Positions 44,061 to 56,398 are shown, numbered from the stretch's first letter. The stretch: DNA of 64,000 nucleotides from Ipomoea triloba (GCF_003576645.1 NC_044916.1:36752530-36816529), one strand, 5' to 3'. Notes: generated by a model from the letters alone, not told the origin. Numbers and translations are program-made.

Positions 44061-47000
44061 TCAGTTAGAGCCATACGCTAAACGCCATTGTGGGAATCCT
44101 AAGCTATCGAACTCAAGCAGATCCAGGATACTCTCCGGAGGGTCATTGATGATGTGAATACCTCTTGGATGCATCTTTGCAAAGCTTGCCATGCGGTCTG
44201 CCGGAGCATTGATCTCACATGGTATGGCAGTAATCTTCCAAGCTTCTAACTGCCTTAGCTCTTGATAGCAGGCTCTGACGATGTTGCAAATTCTGCTATT
44301 GTTGATAATCCCTTCGTTCACTGCAGCAGTAAGTTCCATGGAGTCACCTTCGAAGGTGACATTTCTGAATCCCATGTGATTTGCTACTTGTATACTTCTG
44401 AGTAGCGCCCATGCTTCAGCTTGTAATGGTGGACAGGACCCTATGTTGCAGATGAATCCTCCTTTCCATGACCCTTGGGAGTCCCTTATGGTCCCCCCGC
44501 AACCTGCACTGCTTGTTCTGGGATCAACTGCCCCGTCAAAATTAATCTTGATCATACCTTCCTCAGGCTTAGACCATGCTAATTTCTCCCATTTGTATGA
44601 ATTAATTGAGAGTAGCAAATTTGGACCTTTTTCAAAGGTTGCTGTTATTTCCTTCACCTGGGAGTCAATCCATGCAATCTTGGAGAGGAGGGGTTGGGTT
44701 GTGTTTCTAAAAATGGCCTCGTTTCTCCACTTCCACACCCACCAAATCAATGTCGCGAATGTCACATTATCACTCGTAGGTTTGGATCGGCTGCCCTTAT
44801 TGGATATTCCACAATCCAACCATTCTTTAAATGATAAGTTCAGTGTATTTGCATGGAATACTGGTAATATTCTGGACCAGAGCATATCTGCAGCTGGGCA
44901 TTTCCGCAGAGCGTGATCAGCATCCTCTGCTTTGTCCCTACACATGTGGCATTTGTTATCATCTGTCATACCCCTGCGGGTTCTCAAACTATTCGTCAGA
45001 ATTTTCTCATGTCGGGATAGCCATAGAAACGTCTTTATGCGGCTTGGAATTTTGAGTTTCCATATGGCATTCCACTTAGTTGCTTCTAACATAGTAGAAT
45101 GGTTACACGCTATGTCATAAGCTGAGCTGACCGAAAATGAGTCTGCGGTCTCGTGTCTCCAAACTGTGAGATCCTCCAATTCTGAATCTTCCTCAACTAT
45201 GATGGCTGCTATCTCGTTCAGAACTGATTCCGGGAGGAGATGTTGGAATTGAACCCATTTCCATCCCCTTCTTCTGCTCCAATAGGACCTGACTGATCTA
45301 TATTGGTCTGGAAGGAAAACTAATGATGTTGCCTTGTCTATGAGAGGGCAGTCCCCTACCCATCTGTCTCGCCAAAAGGCGGTGCTGGAGCCATTCCTTA
45401 TTAGCTTTGCCCTTCCCTTTAATAGAATAGGGACTGTCTTCAAGATACCTTTCCAAACGACCGACATATTTGATTTCGGTTTCCAGGTTGTAAAGTCTTG
45501 GGATGTGACCGAGTATTTTGCCTTTAGCACCTGTGTCCATAGACCATTTTCACCCTGTGACAGCCGCCATCCAAGTTTGGCTAGGAATGCCTCGTTCATG
45601 GAGTCAAGTCTGCGAAGGCCTAGTCCGCCCTCCGATTTACTTTTGGTGACCGTCAGCCAGTTAACTAGGTGGCTCTTTCTTGCGTCTGCTGAGCTGCCCC
45701 ATAGGAAGTTTCTGATAAGCTGCTCCATAGCTTTGGTTACCCCAACCGGAAGGGTCGTCGTTTGCATTGCATAGAAAGGAATCGCTGACAGTACAGATTG
45801 AGCGAGAACGAGTCTTCCCGCAAAAGAAAGGGTCTTTGATTTCCAGCCCGTTAGTCTGTTCTGCATTCTTTCAATCAGGCTTGCGAACGTGTCTTTCTTT
45901 GGTCTGCCATGGATCGATGGAATACCTAGGTATTTTCCCAAGTCATCCACTCTCGGGATTCCAGTCATATTGGCCAGTTGATGTTGTAGATCGGCTTGTG
46001 TGTTCTTCGAGAAATACAGTGATGACTTTTGAGTATTTACGCTCTAGCCTGAGTGATCGCAGAAGATCCTTAGGCATGAGATCATTTCCTGGGCCTGCTC
46101 GATTGTAGCTTCTCCGAATAGCACCATATCGTTTGCAAAAAACAAGTGCGATAAATGAGGACCATGTCTAGTCAGTTTAATACCTTTCCACCTACCCGAA
46201 TTCACAGAATCAAGGATGAGATGACTAAGTTTTTCAATGCATAAAACAAAGAGTAAGGGGGAGATAGGTTCTCCCTGTCTTATTCCTCTTGAAGGTCTGA
46301 ACCAATCCGATTGTTGTCCACTCCAGTTGATCGCCAGTCTTGATGTTGAAATGCAGCTCATAATGTTCCTTTTCCAAGCTGCGTTAAAGCCGATATCCGA
46401 GAGAGATTCTTCAATGAACTCCCAAGACAGCTTGTCGTATGCCTTTTCCAAATCAATCTTCATTATCATTCACCCTACTTGGCCCTTTTTGGTTCGCATG
46501 GAATTGAGTACTTATTGGAAAACTATGATGTTATCTGCGATCTGTCGTCCTGGTATAAAGCTTGATTGGTGTTGCCCAATTAATTTCTTAGAAATATCCT
46601 TCAGCCTGGTTGTCATTGCTTTCGTTACTACCTTGTATGACACGTTGCAAAGCCCAATCGGCCGCAGTTGCTTGACTGATTCAGGGGAGGCCACCTTTGG
46701 AATGAGGGTGATAACTGTATCGTTCGTGCCTGTAGGGAAGGTGCCTGTTAAGAAGAATTCAGATGCAAAATCTAATATTTCATTACCCACAATAGACCAG
46801 GCTTTTTGGTAGAAGCCAGCAGTAAACCCGTCGGGGCCCGGGGCTTTGCAAGGGTCCATCTCGAAAAGAGCTTGTTTGATTTCTTCTGGCTCAAATGGTC
46901 GGTTCACTTCCCTCCAATCCTCCTCTGTCAGTCTGGGAAAATGACCCTGAATAAAAGGTTGGGGCCTGCTATTTCTATTTTTCGAGAAGAGCTGACTGAA

Positions 47001-48184
47001 GTAATTGCGAATATAACTTCTGATTGTGCCTTCGTTAGTCAGCCATTCCCCATTCTCAGTCCTGAGCTTATCAATTCTGGTATGTGACTTATTGACTGAG
47101 GTGGCCGTGTGGTAGTAGCGGGTGTTCCGATCCCCGGATGTAATCCATTGTTCTCTACACCGCTGGTACCATAAAATCTCCTCCTGCGCTAGTGTCTCAT
47201 CAAGTTCCTCCCTCAACCTTTTCTCTAACTTGATGAGATTTCGGGTCAGTTGTTGAGTAAGGCAGTTTTGTATCCCTTTAATTCTAGCTAGTAGTCGTTT
47301 CTTCCTTTGGAACACATTACCAAATGTGTTGACGTTCCAATCTGTCAAGGCTTCTGCTGTTAACCTCTTGTTAGTTTCTAAATCATTACCTGTACTCCAT
47401 GCCTTTCGAATGCAGTTTAGAAAGTCCTTGTGAGTTGTCCAAACCATATTGAATCTAAACTTCTTTGTATTTCTAGCTCTCAGCCGAGGATTTGTTGTTA
47501 TAAGCAATGGTGCATGATCGGAATTGGCTATAGGCAGGTGATCTACCTCAGCGTCTGGAAATCTAAGTCTCCAATCTGCACTGCATAGGGCTCTGTCCAA
47601 ACGGGCTCCATTAAATGTTGAAGAATTGACTCCTCTCATCCATGTAAATACTGAGCCCCTGAAACCTAAGTCTATTAGGCCTTCCCGGAATATCCACTCC
47701 CTAAAGTCTGTGCATCTGGTGGAGTTAAAGTGCTCCTTATTGCATACTTCACTGATGTTAATAACAGAGTTGAAATCCCCACAAGCTAACCATTGGGTTT
47801 GTGGGGTAAAGGCCTGCAAAGTAAGGTTAGAAAACAAACTTTTTCGAAGGGATGGATTTGGACTCCCATACACTGCTGAGAAAACCCAAGGAGTTGAGTT
47901 TTGTTCCATCACCTGCAAGTTAATAAACTGTGGGTGTGTGCCTAGGATTTCTACCTGTAGTGGTAGTTTCCAAAAGACCCATATACCACCCGAAAATCCA
48001 ACCGCTTCAACCCTAACCCATTCATCAAAACCAAAATCAAAACAAATAGAGTTAGCCTGTCACCCGAAACTTTGGGTTCGAGCAGGCATGCAATCTCTGG
48101 AGAATATTCTCTGCAAAAATGTTTAAAGGTGCGCCTAAAAGCCCTAGAGGCAGCACCTTGACAATTCCAAATTAATATAATCAT
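44061..48184 (-). pseudogene. LINE ORF2: endonuclease, reverse transcriptase, RNase H (broken)
   Basis: Order from the N-terminus: AP-endonuclease-like (starting MIILIWNCQGAASRAFRRTF; later YGSPNPSLRKSLFSNL), reverse transcriptase (KAPGPDGFTAGFYQKAW, KIDLEKAYDKLSWEFIEESL), zf-RVT (CHMCRDKAEDADHALRKCP) and an RNase H-like end (INFDGAVDPRTSSAGCGGTI). Damage: a frameshift near 48050, in-frame stops at about 46512, 46470 and 46044, and the catalytic FADD box reads FAND (near 46135). Such an element cannot retrotranspose by itself. The open stretches between lesions are long, so decay is fairly recent. Confidence 0.92.
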
Positions 48185-48232
48185 TAAAAACCAGCAAAAA
48201 CAAGAAAAAAGTGCACAATTGCACAAAAACAC

Positions 48233-49909
48233 TCATAGAACAGGAACGAACTGGCCTTCTTGGCCAGTGTCATCGTCCATAGTTGTATCCTCAACGCCCA
48301 GATTGTCAGTAAAGACCCTGGCAAGATCGGGTGGTTCTCCAAGTAAAGCAGCATCCTCTTCAGCTCTGTTTGATGATTCCCCGAGGTCATATTGATGGTG
48401 GACTACCGTTGTCATAATCTGCTTCCCGTTTCTTGAACCCCTCACGACCGTGTGTTCAGTCTCTGCTGCAGCTCGTCTGGGGAGCCCTCCTCCGCCACCC
48501 CTGCCTCTATATGCCCCTCGGCCGCTTGACCGAGGCTGTCTTCCTTGAGATAACTGAGGAATTGGTCCTTGAGTCACATGCGCTTGGATGTGAGGGGTGG
48601 TTCGAATTGCAGGCAAGTTCCTTGTCGTGTTCATGTTATTAGTGGTTGGCGTAGTGCCTTCTTGCATTGGATCGACTTCGTAGTCGGCTAATTGCTCCAG
48701 TGCGGCAAATCGAGAGCTTGTCGCCATTGCCCCTGGGTTAGGGTTCAACGTTGCGTTCTGATTCCTTCCTTTAACTGGTGGACCTGGGGGTCGATTGTCC
48801 GGCTTTCTCTGCCCTCTTCTGTCTTTCTTTGTTACAAGCATCCAAGCCCCAAAGTTGTCTTTGTAATCGCGGGTTGGTGCGGTCGGTCGTTGTGGTACTG
48901 GTTGCGTCCTCTGTGTCTATTGTCCTTCAGCCTGGGCTTCTTCGAGTAGCTGTTGATCTCCGATCTCCTCATCCTTACTACCTTCGCCTCCGCACTGCCC
49001 TTGTTTGTGGCTATAGATGCCACATTTGAAACAAACCATGTGGATCCCCTCATATTCAATAGGCCATACTTCTTCAGCTAACGTGAATTTTGATAGTAAT
49101 GGTTTGGTCATATCCAACTCAACACAAATCCTACCGAATTTCCCTTTTGAAACTAAGCTTGTTGTGTAGTCGACCTTTACTGGGCGACCGACTTCTCTGC
49201 CTATTTTCATCAAGAACTCCTCCTCAAAATACTCAATCGGCAGTGAGGGAAATCTGATCCAGACTAGGAGTTTGTCTAATTTGTTCTTCCAGGGTATGAA
49301 ATTGGGAACCCATTCTTGTACGGTAAGATAATGGCCCAGTATAATCCACGGTCCATCATATTTTGCGAATTCGTAATCCCGTAGGGATTCGAATTTTGCC
49401 AGATAGAAGTCTTGGTCGAGGGCGATTAGGTCGAAGCCTGCTTCTGGCTTCCACATCCTCTGCAATCTATTAATCAAGAACGAGTAACTCACCTTTCTTC
49501 CTAGCAATTTGATGATGAGCGTCCGTCGCCATGGCCGGCGCAGCCTCTCTTTCTCTTCCTTTGTTACTCGGATTATCGGACAATTCGGGTCCGCTCTTTC
49601 ATCGCCCATAATTTCGTCGTCAGAAGCCGTTTCCTTATCAAACGGATCCTCGACATTCTTTCTGCCCCAGGCTGTGTTGGGTGTTTCGACTGGAGTTTGC
49701 CATCGAGTGGAATCCGGAGATTTGAGACCGGCAAACGTAGTTGTTTCTTGCCCGATTTCTGCTGGTTGAACCTGGTTTGATTTCTCCGTTGAATCCCTTG
49801 GTCGTTTCATTTTCTTAGTGTTACGTTGGAGTAGATCTTCGTCTTCCGGTGACCGAGCGGTCGCCGCCGGCGAGTTCTTCGCAGAGAGAGAATCCTCCGT
49901 CATTTCCAT
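48233..49909 (-). pseudogene. LINE ORF1: DUF4283/CCHC zinc-knuckle RNA-binding protein (one stop)
   Basis: A frame of 559 codons, open except for one TAG at 48919-48917. The N-terminal part matches the DUF4283 type (LLGRKVSYSFLINRLQRMW, DYEFAKYDGPWIILGHYLTV). It is followed by a CCHC knuckle (CFKCGIYSHKQGQC), and after the stop a Gly/Arg-rich tail (RGAYRGRGGGGG). These are standard for plant L1 ORF1 proteins that bind the element RNA. Confidence 0.88.
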
Positions 49910-50200
49910 CTTAGTATGTACTAGTGTGTCTTTGATTGATCAATTGACAATCATGGTTAAAGTGAGGAATTTGATTTTTTAAGAATTAATTCTACAAAAT
50001 CTATTATTTGCTTATGACTAAAAGTGTCAGTTTCTCTTGAATATATAAAATATTGTCTTCATTGAATAATGAATATTTATATTATTTAATAGATAATAAA
50101 CATTTGATCCGTATGGAAGAAAGCAAAAAAAAATGTTTAATTGATTGATCCCAATAACTCTTGCGGTTTTAAATGGACCGGAGTTCAATCACCCATCTTT

Positions 50201-51903
50201 TTAGAATTGGAATAATCGTTCTATTTCAGCTAAATCCCACTCTAAAAGTTCCTTATTCTCCGACCCCCCAACAAAGGGTCTAAGAGATTGCAAAAGTCCC
50301 ATACTCTCTGGCCCGATAGATGGTCTACGAGAACGCTCCCAGAATACCCAAGGGGGCGGTAGGGCTGGTGTGGGTTTTGAAGGGAGGTTTTTTGAGTTAT
50401 ACTGAGGATGAAGCACAGTCCCAACGAAGAGAATGGCACCACTCAAATCTTCTCTAATGGCAAACAGAAAGGGATGGTCAGCCACAAAGTCTGTTTTATC
50501 TTCTTTCTCTATCCTGAAACCTGCTCCAACCACCATTAAAGAAACTGAAACAGCTGCGGCTTCTGTTCCTCCTTCATTAACCTCAATAAATGATTTTTGC
50601 AGGATTTTGGAAACATAGAGCTCAGAACCCTCCGGTGAATCCACCATCTCAGTGAGACCCCCGCCCCTGGGATTGAACGGCGCCTTCACCCCAAGCTCCC
50701 CCAGAACTCTTGAAACCTCAAACTGGAAAGAAATTTGGAATTTTGGGATCCGAAACTTTCCCACTGAGACTAGTTTGGTAGGGAGATGGCGCTCTAGAAA
50801 CCCAGATTCAGAGCTCGCTTTATCCAGCAAAGATGGCAGTCCATCCATGGCGTCAGGCAGAAAGAAGTACATGGAGAAACTACGACGCTCTTTATCATCA
50901 TTGCCTCGATTATAAGATAGTTTTAAGACTTTGAAACCACTGAATGCTTTCACATACTGCTTCACACAGGTTCTCATGAAGGGGACTTGTATAGAGCTTC
51001 CATTAAGGAGGTGGAACTCGTGATCTTGCGTATTCGATTCGTTAAACTTCTTAGACCAATCTCCTTTAAAATACAGTGCACTTGCAAAAATGAGCCTTGT
51101 TGTATCGTCGATTGCACTGGGAGGAAGTAAGTTGTTGATAAGACCTTTAGTTTCTTTCTCAGCCCACGAATTCACTTGATCAACCACTTCACTTGCCTGG
51201 ACAATCAACAACAACATCATACTTAGCTTTAATTTATATATGTATATATAATTAATCAACAGGTTAACCAGATCGAATTGTTTACATCAAATCTCTATTT
51301 TTCTCTATTTTAAAAATGTTGTTACAGTGTTGATTTACTATTCATTCATATATTTCTACATTTCTCCAAATTTAAAAAATTAGATATTCTCTAAATTCTA
51401 AAAACACGAAGAACTGTTCATATTTTTCTATTAAAAAAATAATAATGCTCTAAAACAAGTTTTTCATTTCACTAATTTTCCCCATACTAAATTAAACCTA
51501 TAAATCAAACCTTGTTTTGAAAATCAACGGATTCAGAAGCGGCCTTGTAAACACTGTCCACCACATACTTGAATGAAGGCTTTAACGGCAGAGTGCGATC
51601 GATCCACAAACCGCTGGCCACCGACAAACATGGGCCGCCGGTAAGACTGCCGTCTACACGTATATTGTCAACGATCTGAGAGTAAAATGTGTTGAGATCG
51701 GTGGAGTCTGACATGAGAAAAGCAAGGAGTTCATCGCGAGTTGGGGAATTGGAGCCGACGGCGATGAGACTCAAGATGACGTTAATGGAGAGAGGAGAGA
51801 AAACTAGGTTGGAATCTCCTTCGGCCTGTGTAGAGAAGACGTGTTTCGCGAGCTTTAATGAAAGATCCACCTGATTCGTGATCGATTTACTGTTAACGTC
51901 CAT
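50201..51903 (-). CDS. Plant serpin A2 (with C-terminal extension)
   Basis: Exons 51903-51511 and 51196-50201, phase 0, 462 residues; close paralogue of A1. All serpin signatures are present ([41 protein letters not shown] hinge, [20 protein letters not shown]). The RCL centre is SLMVVGAGFR where A1 has SLMPPGAGFR. Relative to A1 one codon is missing in exon 1 (DSTDLNTF). The tail after HPQ is conserved in kind but differs by in-frame indels, and keeps ENKELLEWDLAEIERLF. A 12-residue upstream extension is also open. Appears functional. Confidence 0.87.
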
Positions 51904-52400
51904 GTTTGCCTCTGGGAACGAAGAATTGAAGACGTGCAATGCTTTTAGGTTTCTTCAAAATCCCAACACTATTTATGGCAGTTTTTATGATTAAAGCGGG
52001 CCGGTAAGCAGGCAATCCTGACCATGACCAGGTTCCACCGTTCCTCGTCATAAAATTTATAAGCACATCTTGCTATTTTTATGAGGGGGGACTAAACACG
52101 TCTTATGAAAACAATGAAAAAGGTGTACTCTTTTTTTGAAAACTGAAAAAGATGTACTCTAATGCAACGTAATTCACCAACCAAGATTGCGCAATGGCCA
52201 TTAAACCAAGATTGAATTTAGAGGAAAAGCCATTTTTAGTGTCCCTGAATTATTGTTAAAGTAGGAAATTTAGTTCCACAAAAATTATTTTTACCATCAA
52301 TAAATTTTTTTTAAAACAAAAACAAGAATATCATTACTCAAGATCAGTACATTACAAATAAATTATTCCTCAGAGATGAAAACATCAGAAAACTCGGTAA

Positions 52401-53643
52401 TTAAACACCTGCGGCTTCTGTTCCTCCCTCATTAACCTCAATAAACGATCCGTGCAGGATTTTTGAAACATAAAGCTCATAACCCCCCAGTGAATCCACC
52501 ATCTCAGTGAGACCCCCAACCGTGCGATTGAACGGCGCCACCACCCCAAGCTCCTCCAGAACTCTTGAACCTTCAAACTGGAAAGATATTTGGAATTTTG
52601 GGATCAGAAACTTTCCCACTGAAACCATATGGGTAGGGAGGTGGCGCTCTAGAAACCCAGATTCAGAGGTCGCTTTTTCCAGCAAAGATGGCAGTCCATC
52701 CATGGCGTCAGGCAGAAAGAAGTACATGGAGAAACTCCGGCGCTCCTTATAATCATTGCCTCGATTATAAGATAGTTTTAAGACTTTGAAACCATTGAAT
52801 GCTTTCACAGATTGCTTCACATAGTTGCTCATGAAGGGGACTTGTATAGAGCTTCCATTAAGGAGGTGGAACTTGTGATCCTTCGTCATCCTTGCATCAA
52901 ACTCTTGACTCCAAGCTCCATTAAAATACCATGCACTTGCAAAAAGGAGCCGTGTTCTATTGTTAACTGCACCTGGAGGAAGTATGTGGTTGATACGACT
53001 ATTAGTTTTTTTTTCAACCCACAAATTCACTTCATCAACCACTTGGCTTGCCTAGACAATCAACAACATCTGTCAAACTTTAATTTCTGTCATAATTAAT
53101 GATCAGGTTAAATGAATTCTCCAAATTCTAAAAACATGAAGAATAATCCTTACTCCATATTTTTCAATTAAAAAAATAATAATTTAATTAAAGAAGTTTT
53201 TCATTTTTCTCATTTCCCCCTTACTAAATCAACCCTAAGAATCTTACCTTGTGCCGAAAATCAACTGATTCAGATGCGGCTTTATAAACAGTATCCACCA
53301 CATGCTTGAATGAAGGCTTTATTGGGAGAGTCCGGTCCATCCACAAACCGTTTGCCACCGACAAGCTTGGGCCGCCAGTAAGGCTGCCGTCTACCAGTAT
53401 ATAGCCCACGATCTGAGAGTAAAATGTGTTGAGGTTGTCGGTGGAGTCCGACTTTAGAAAAGCGAGGAGCTGGTCGCGAGTTGGGGAATCTGAACCAACG
53501 GCAATGAGACTCAAGATGACGTTAATGGATAGAGGAGAGAAAACTAGGTTGGAATCTCCTCCGGCCTCTGTAGAGAAGATGTGATTCGCTAGCTTTAATG
53601 AAAGATCCACCTGATTCTTGATCGATTCACGGTTAACGTCCAT
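52401..53643 (-). pseudogene. Serpin B2, truncated at the reactive-centre loop
   Basis: Exons 53643-53248 and 53051-52401. The body is open and close to B1, but the frame ends right after the hinge ...[10 protein letters not shown]. Compared with module 1, about 425 bp are deleted: sequence equal to 41264 joins directly to sequence equal to 41691, with a shared 'aaa' at the join. The RCL, strand 5A and the C-terminus are gone, so no inhibitory serpin can be made. Confidence 0.85.
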
Positions 53644-53679
53644 GTTTGCCTACCTCTGGTGGGAAGAAGACGTGCACTG

Positions 53680-55190
53680 CTCTTAGGTTTCTTTAAAATC
53701 CCTATACAATTTATAGCAGTTTTTAGAGATTTTATCATTAAAGCACGTCGGTCGAGTGGGACCAAATTTGGATGGGTCATAAATGTATTAAACTCGTCAA
53801 AGTGGGTCGGTGAGTGGAACCATATACAATTTATGGCAGTTTTTAGAGCTTTTACTGTTAAAGCACGTCGACGGGTGGGACCGAATTTTGATGTGCCATA
53901 AATGTATAAAACTTGTCAAAGTGGGTCGGTGAGTGGGAGCCTATACAATCTATGGCAATTTTTAGAGCTTTTATCGTAAAAGCACAGTCGGTCGGGTGGG
54001 ACCAAATTTTGATGGGCCATAAATGTATAAAAACTCGTCAAAGTGGGTCGGTGAACAATTTATGGCAGTTTTTAGAGTTTTTACCATTAAAGCACGTCGG
54101 CGGAGTGGGATCGAATTTTGATGGGCCATAAATGTATAAAACTCGTCAAAGTGGGTCGGTGAATGGGACCGTATACAATTTATGGCAGTTTTTAGAGCTT
54201 TTATCATTAAAGCACGTCAGTCGTGTGGGACCAAATTTTGAGGGGCCATAAATGTATAAAAACTCGTCAAAGTGGGTGGGTGAGTGGGACCGTNAATTTT
54301 GATGGGCCATAAATGTATAAAAACTCGTCAAAGTGGGTCGGTGAACAATTTATGGCAGTTTTTAGAGTTTTTACCATTAAAGCACGTCGGCGGAGTGGGA
54401 TCGAATTTTGATGGGCCATAAATGTATAAAACTCGTCAAAGTGGGTCGGTGAATGGGACCGTATACAATTTATGGCTGTTTTTAGAGCTTTTATCATTAA
54501 AGCACGTCAGTCGTGTGGGACCAAATTTTGAGGGGCCATAAATGTATAAAAACTCGTCAAAGTGGGTGGGTGAGTGGGACCGTATACAATTTATGGCAGT
54601 TTTTAGAGTTTTTACCGTTAAAGCACGTCGACGAATGGGACCGAATTTTGATGGGCCATAAATGTATAAAAACTCGTCAAAGTGGGTCGGTGAACAATTT
54701 ATGGCAGTTTTTAGAGTTTTTACCATTAAAGCACGTCGGCGGAGTGGGATCGAATTTTGATGGGCCATAAATGTATAAAACTCGTCAAAGTGGGTCGGTG
54801 AATGGGACCGTATACAATTTATGGCTGTTTTTAGAGCTTTTATCATTAAAGCACGTCAGTCGTGTGGGACCAAATTTTGAGGGGCCATAAATGTATAAAA
54901 ACTCGTCAAAGTGGGTGGGTGAGTGGGACCGTATACAATTTATGGCAGTTTTTAGAGTTTTTACCGTTAAAGCACGTCGACGAATGGGACCGAATTTTGA
55001 TGGGCCATAAATGTATAAAAACTCGTCAAAGTGGGTGGGTGAGTGGGACCGTATACAATTTATGGCAGTTTTTAGAGTTTTTACCGTTAAAGCACGTCGA
55101 CGAATGGGACCGAATTTTGATGGGCCATAAATGTATAAAACTCATCAAAGTGGGTTAGTGAGTGGGACCAAATTTGATGGGTTATAAAAT
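53680..55190. repeat. 120-bp minisatellite, array 2 (about 12 copies, expanded)
   Basis: Landmarks at about 53740, 53860, 53979, 54089, 54209, 54379, 54499, 54620, 54728, 54848, 54969 and 55089. Most units are about 120 bp, with a 108-110 bp variant lacking 'gtgggaccgtata'. A single N at 54294 sits inside a unit and about half a unit is missing there, so the copy number is a minimum. Confidence 0.95.
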
Positions 55191-55204
55191 TTATTGTTGT
55201 CAAT

Positions 55205-55312
55205 TTATACTACTGATAATGTAGTATTTGTTCATATGTACTTTCAGGCTTGAACCCACGACTTCCCGAGCAACTTGATGCTATTGGACCACAAGTCCAC
55301 AAGGTCCTTAAC
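55205..55312 (-). repeat. SINE-like dispersed repeat (copy 2)
   Basis: 'aggcttgaacccacgacttc' through 'ctattggaccacaagtccac' and 'aaggtcctta' match the copies at 4704 and 61671. The reversed 'gggttcaagcc' fits a B box well. Confidence 0.5.
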
Positions 55313-55641
55313 CGTTGTTTTGATATTATTTAGATTTTAACAAATTCTGCAATTTCACTGTTTTCAATGTCTACAAAATTACTAATCTATTACAATTACA
55401 GAATTCATACTTTTGAAATGCATAATTTCTTAACACATGACACATATACGTAATGTATTTACTTATTTTCAAATGTGATTTATGCAGGTTTATATTGTAT
55501 AAGCAAAAAATTCCACTACACAATACATAATTTCAAAGCATAAGACACACGATATGTTGTGTGTTACACATGTATAAAAATCATATTTTAGTGTACATTA
55601 TTTCATAACACCAGACACAAAAAGTCACATATATATGTTTT

Positions 55642-55946
55642 TAGGGCTGTTAGCGAACAGAGCTTTTGACAAACTACTCGTGTTCGAGCTCGGTAAGCGT
55701 TCACTTATATTCGTTTATTAAGGTTACGAACATTAACAAACAAAATTTAGAGTTCGGTTAATAAACGAACAGAGTCTGAACAGTGGTAAGCTCGTTTGTT
55801 AAGTGTTCGCAAACAAGCTCGTTTGTGTTCGTTTAGTAGTGTTCGTGAACAAGCTCGATTGTGTTCGTTTAGTAGGGTTCGCGAACAAACTCGTTCAGTG
55901 TTCGTTTAATAATATTAGCAAACTTGTTTACAAACATATACATACA

Positions 55947-55994
<48 letters not shown>

Positions 55995-56336
55995 GTTCAT
56001 GAACGTAGATTATTTATTGTTCACAAACAAAATGTGTTCATAAACATGTGCAGGTGCTTGGTTATTAAGTGTTCACGAACATGTTCATGAACATGTTTGT
56101 GAACGTGTTCGTTAACGTTTGCGAACACGTTCGTGAACCTGTTCGTTAACATTAACGAACACGTTTGTGAACGTGTTCACGAACGTTAACGAACACTAAC
56201 GAACGCTTAACAAACGAATACGAACAGGATTTTCAAAAATCTTAACAAACGAACACAAACACGAACACCTCAAAATCCTTAACAAACGAACACGAACAGC
56301 CTCCGTTCGTTTATGTTCGGTTCGTTAACAGCCCTA
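55642..56336. mobile_element. hAT-type MITE (695 bp) with 8-bp target duplication
   Basis: Ends 'tagggctgtta' and 'taacagcccta' are inverted. The interior is dense in 'gttcgttta' / 'gaacac' iterations and an internal (TA)n. It is flanked by 'tatgtttt' at 55634-55641 and 56337-56344. Module 3 has the empty site near 62115 with a single 'tatgtttt', which fixes the boundaries. Confidence 0.88.
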
Positions 56337-56398
56337 TATGTTTTATAATAAAAAATAATTGTAATTTGAATTGAACAACCAAACGATTGTTGTCAAAT

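Larger units (their letters stand above)
44009..49916 (-). mobile_element. L1-type LINE retrotransposon, nearly full length, decayed
   Basis: Minus-strand element with a poly(A) tail (T run from about 44006 on the plus strand), ORF2 at 48184-44061 and ORF1 at 49909-48233. It is flanked by a perfect 17-bp target duplication 'tgtactagtgtgtcttt' at 43992-44008 and 49917-49933. The uninterrupted paralogous site is present in module 1 (about 38745) and module 3 (about 58595), so insertion followed module duplication. It lies beyond the 3' end of the A2 serpin. Confidence 0.95.

Noticed and set aside
44443..49769. Plus-strand frames inside the LINE
   Set aside because: Antisense shadows of ORF1 and ORF2.
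53680..55190. CRISPR-like array
   Set aside because: Units are head-to-tail 120-bp copies without unique spacers, in a plant nuclear genome; an ordinary minisatellite.
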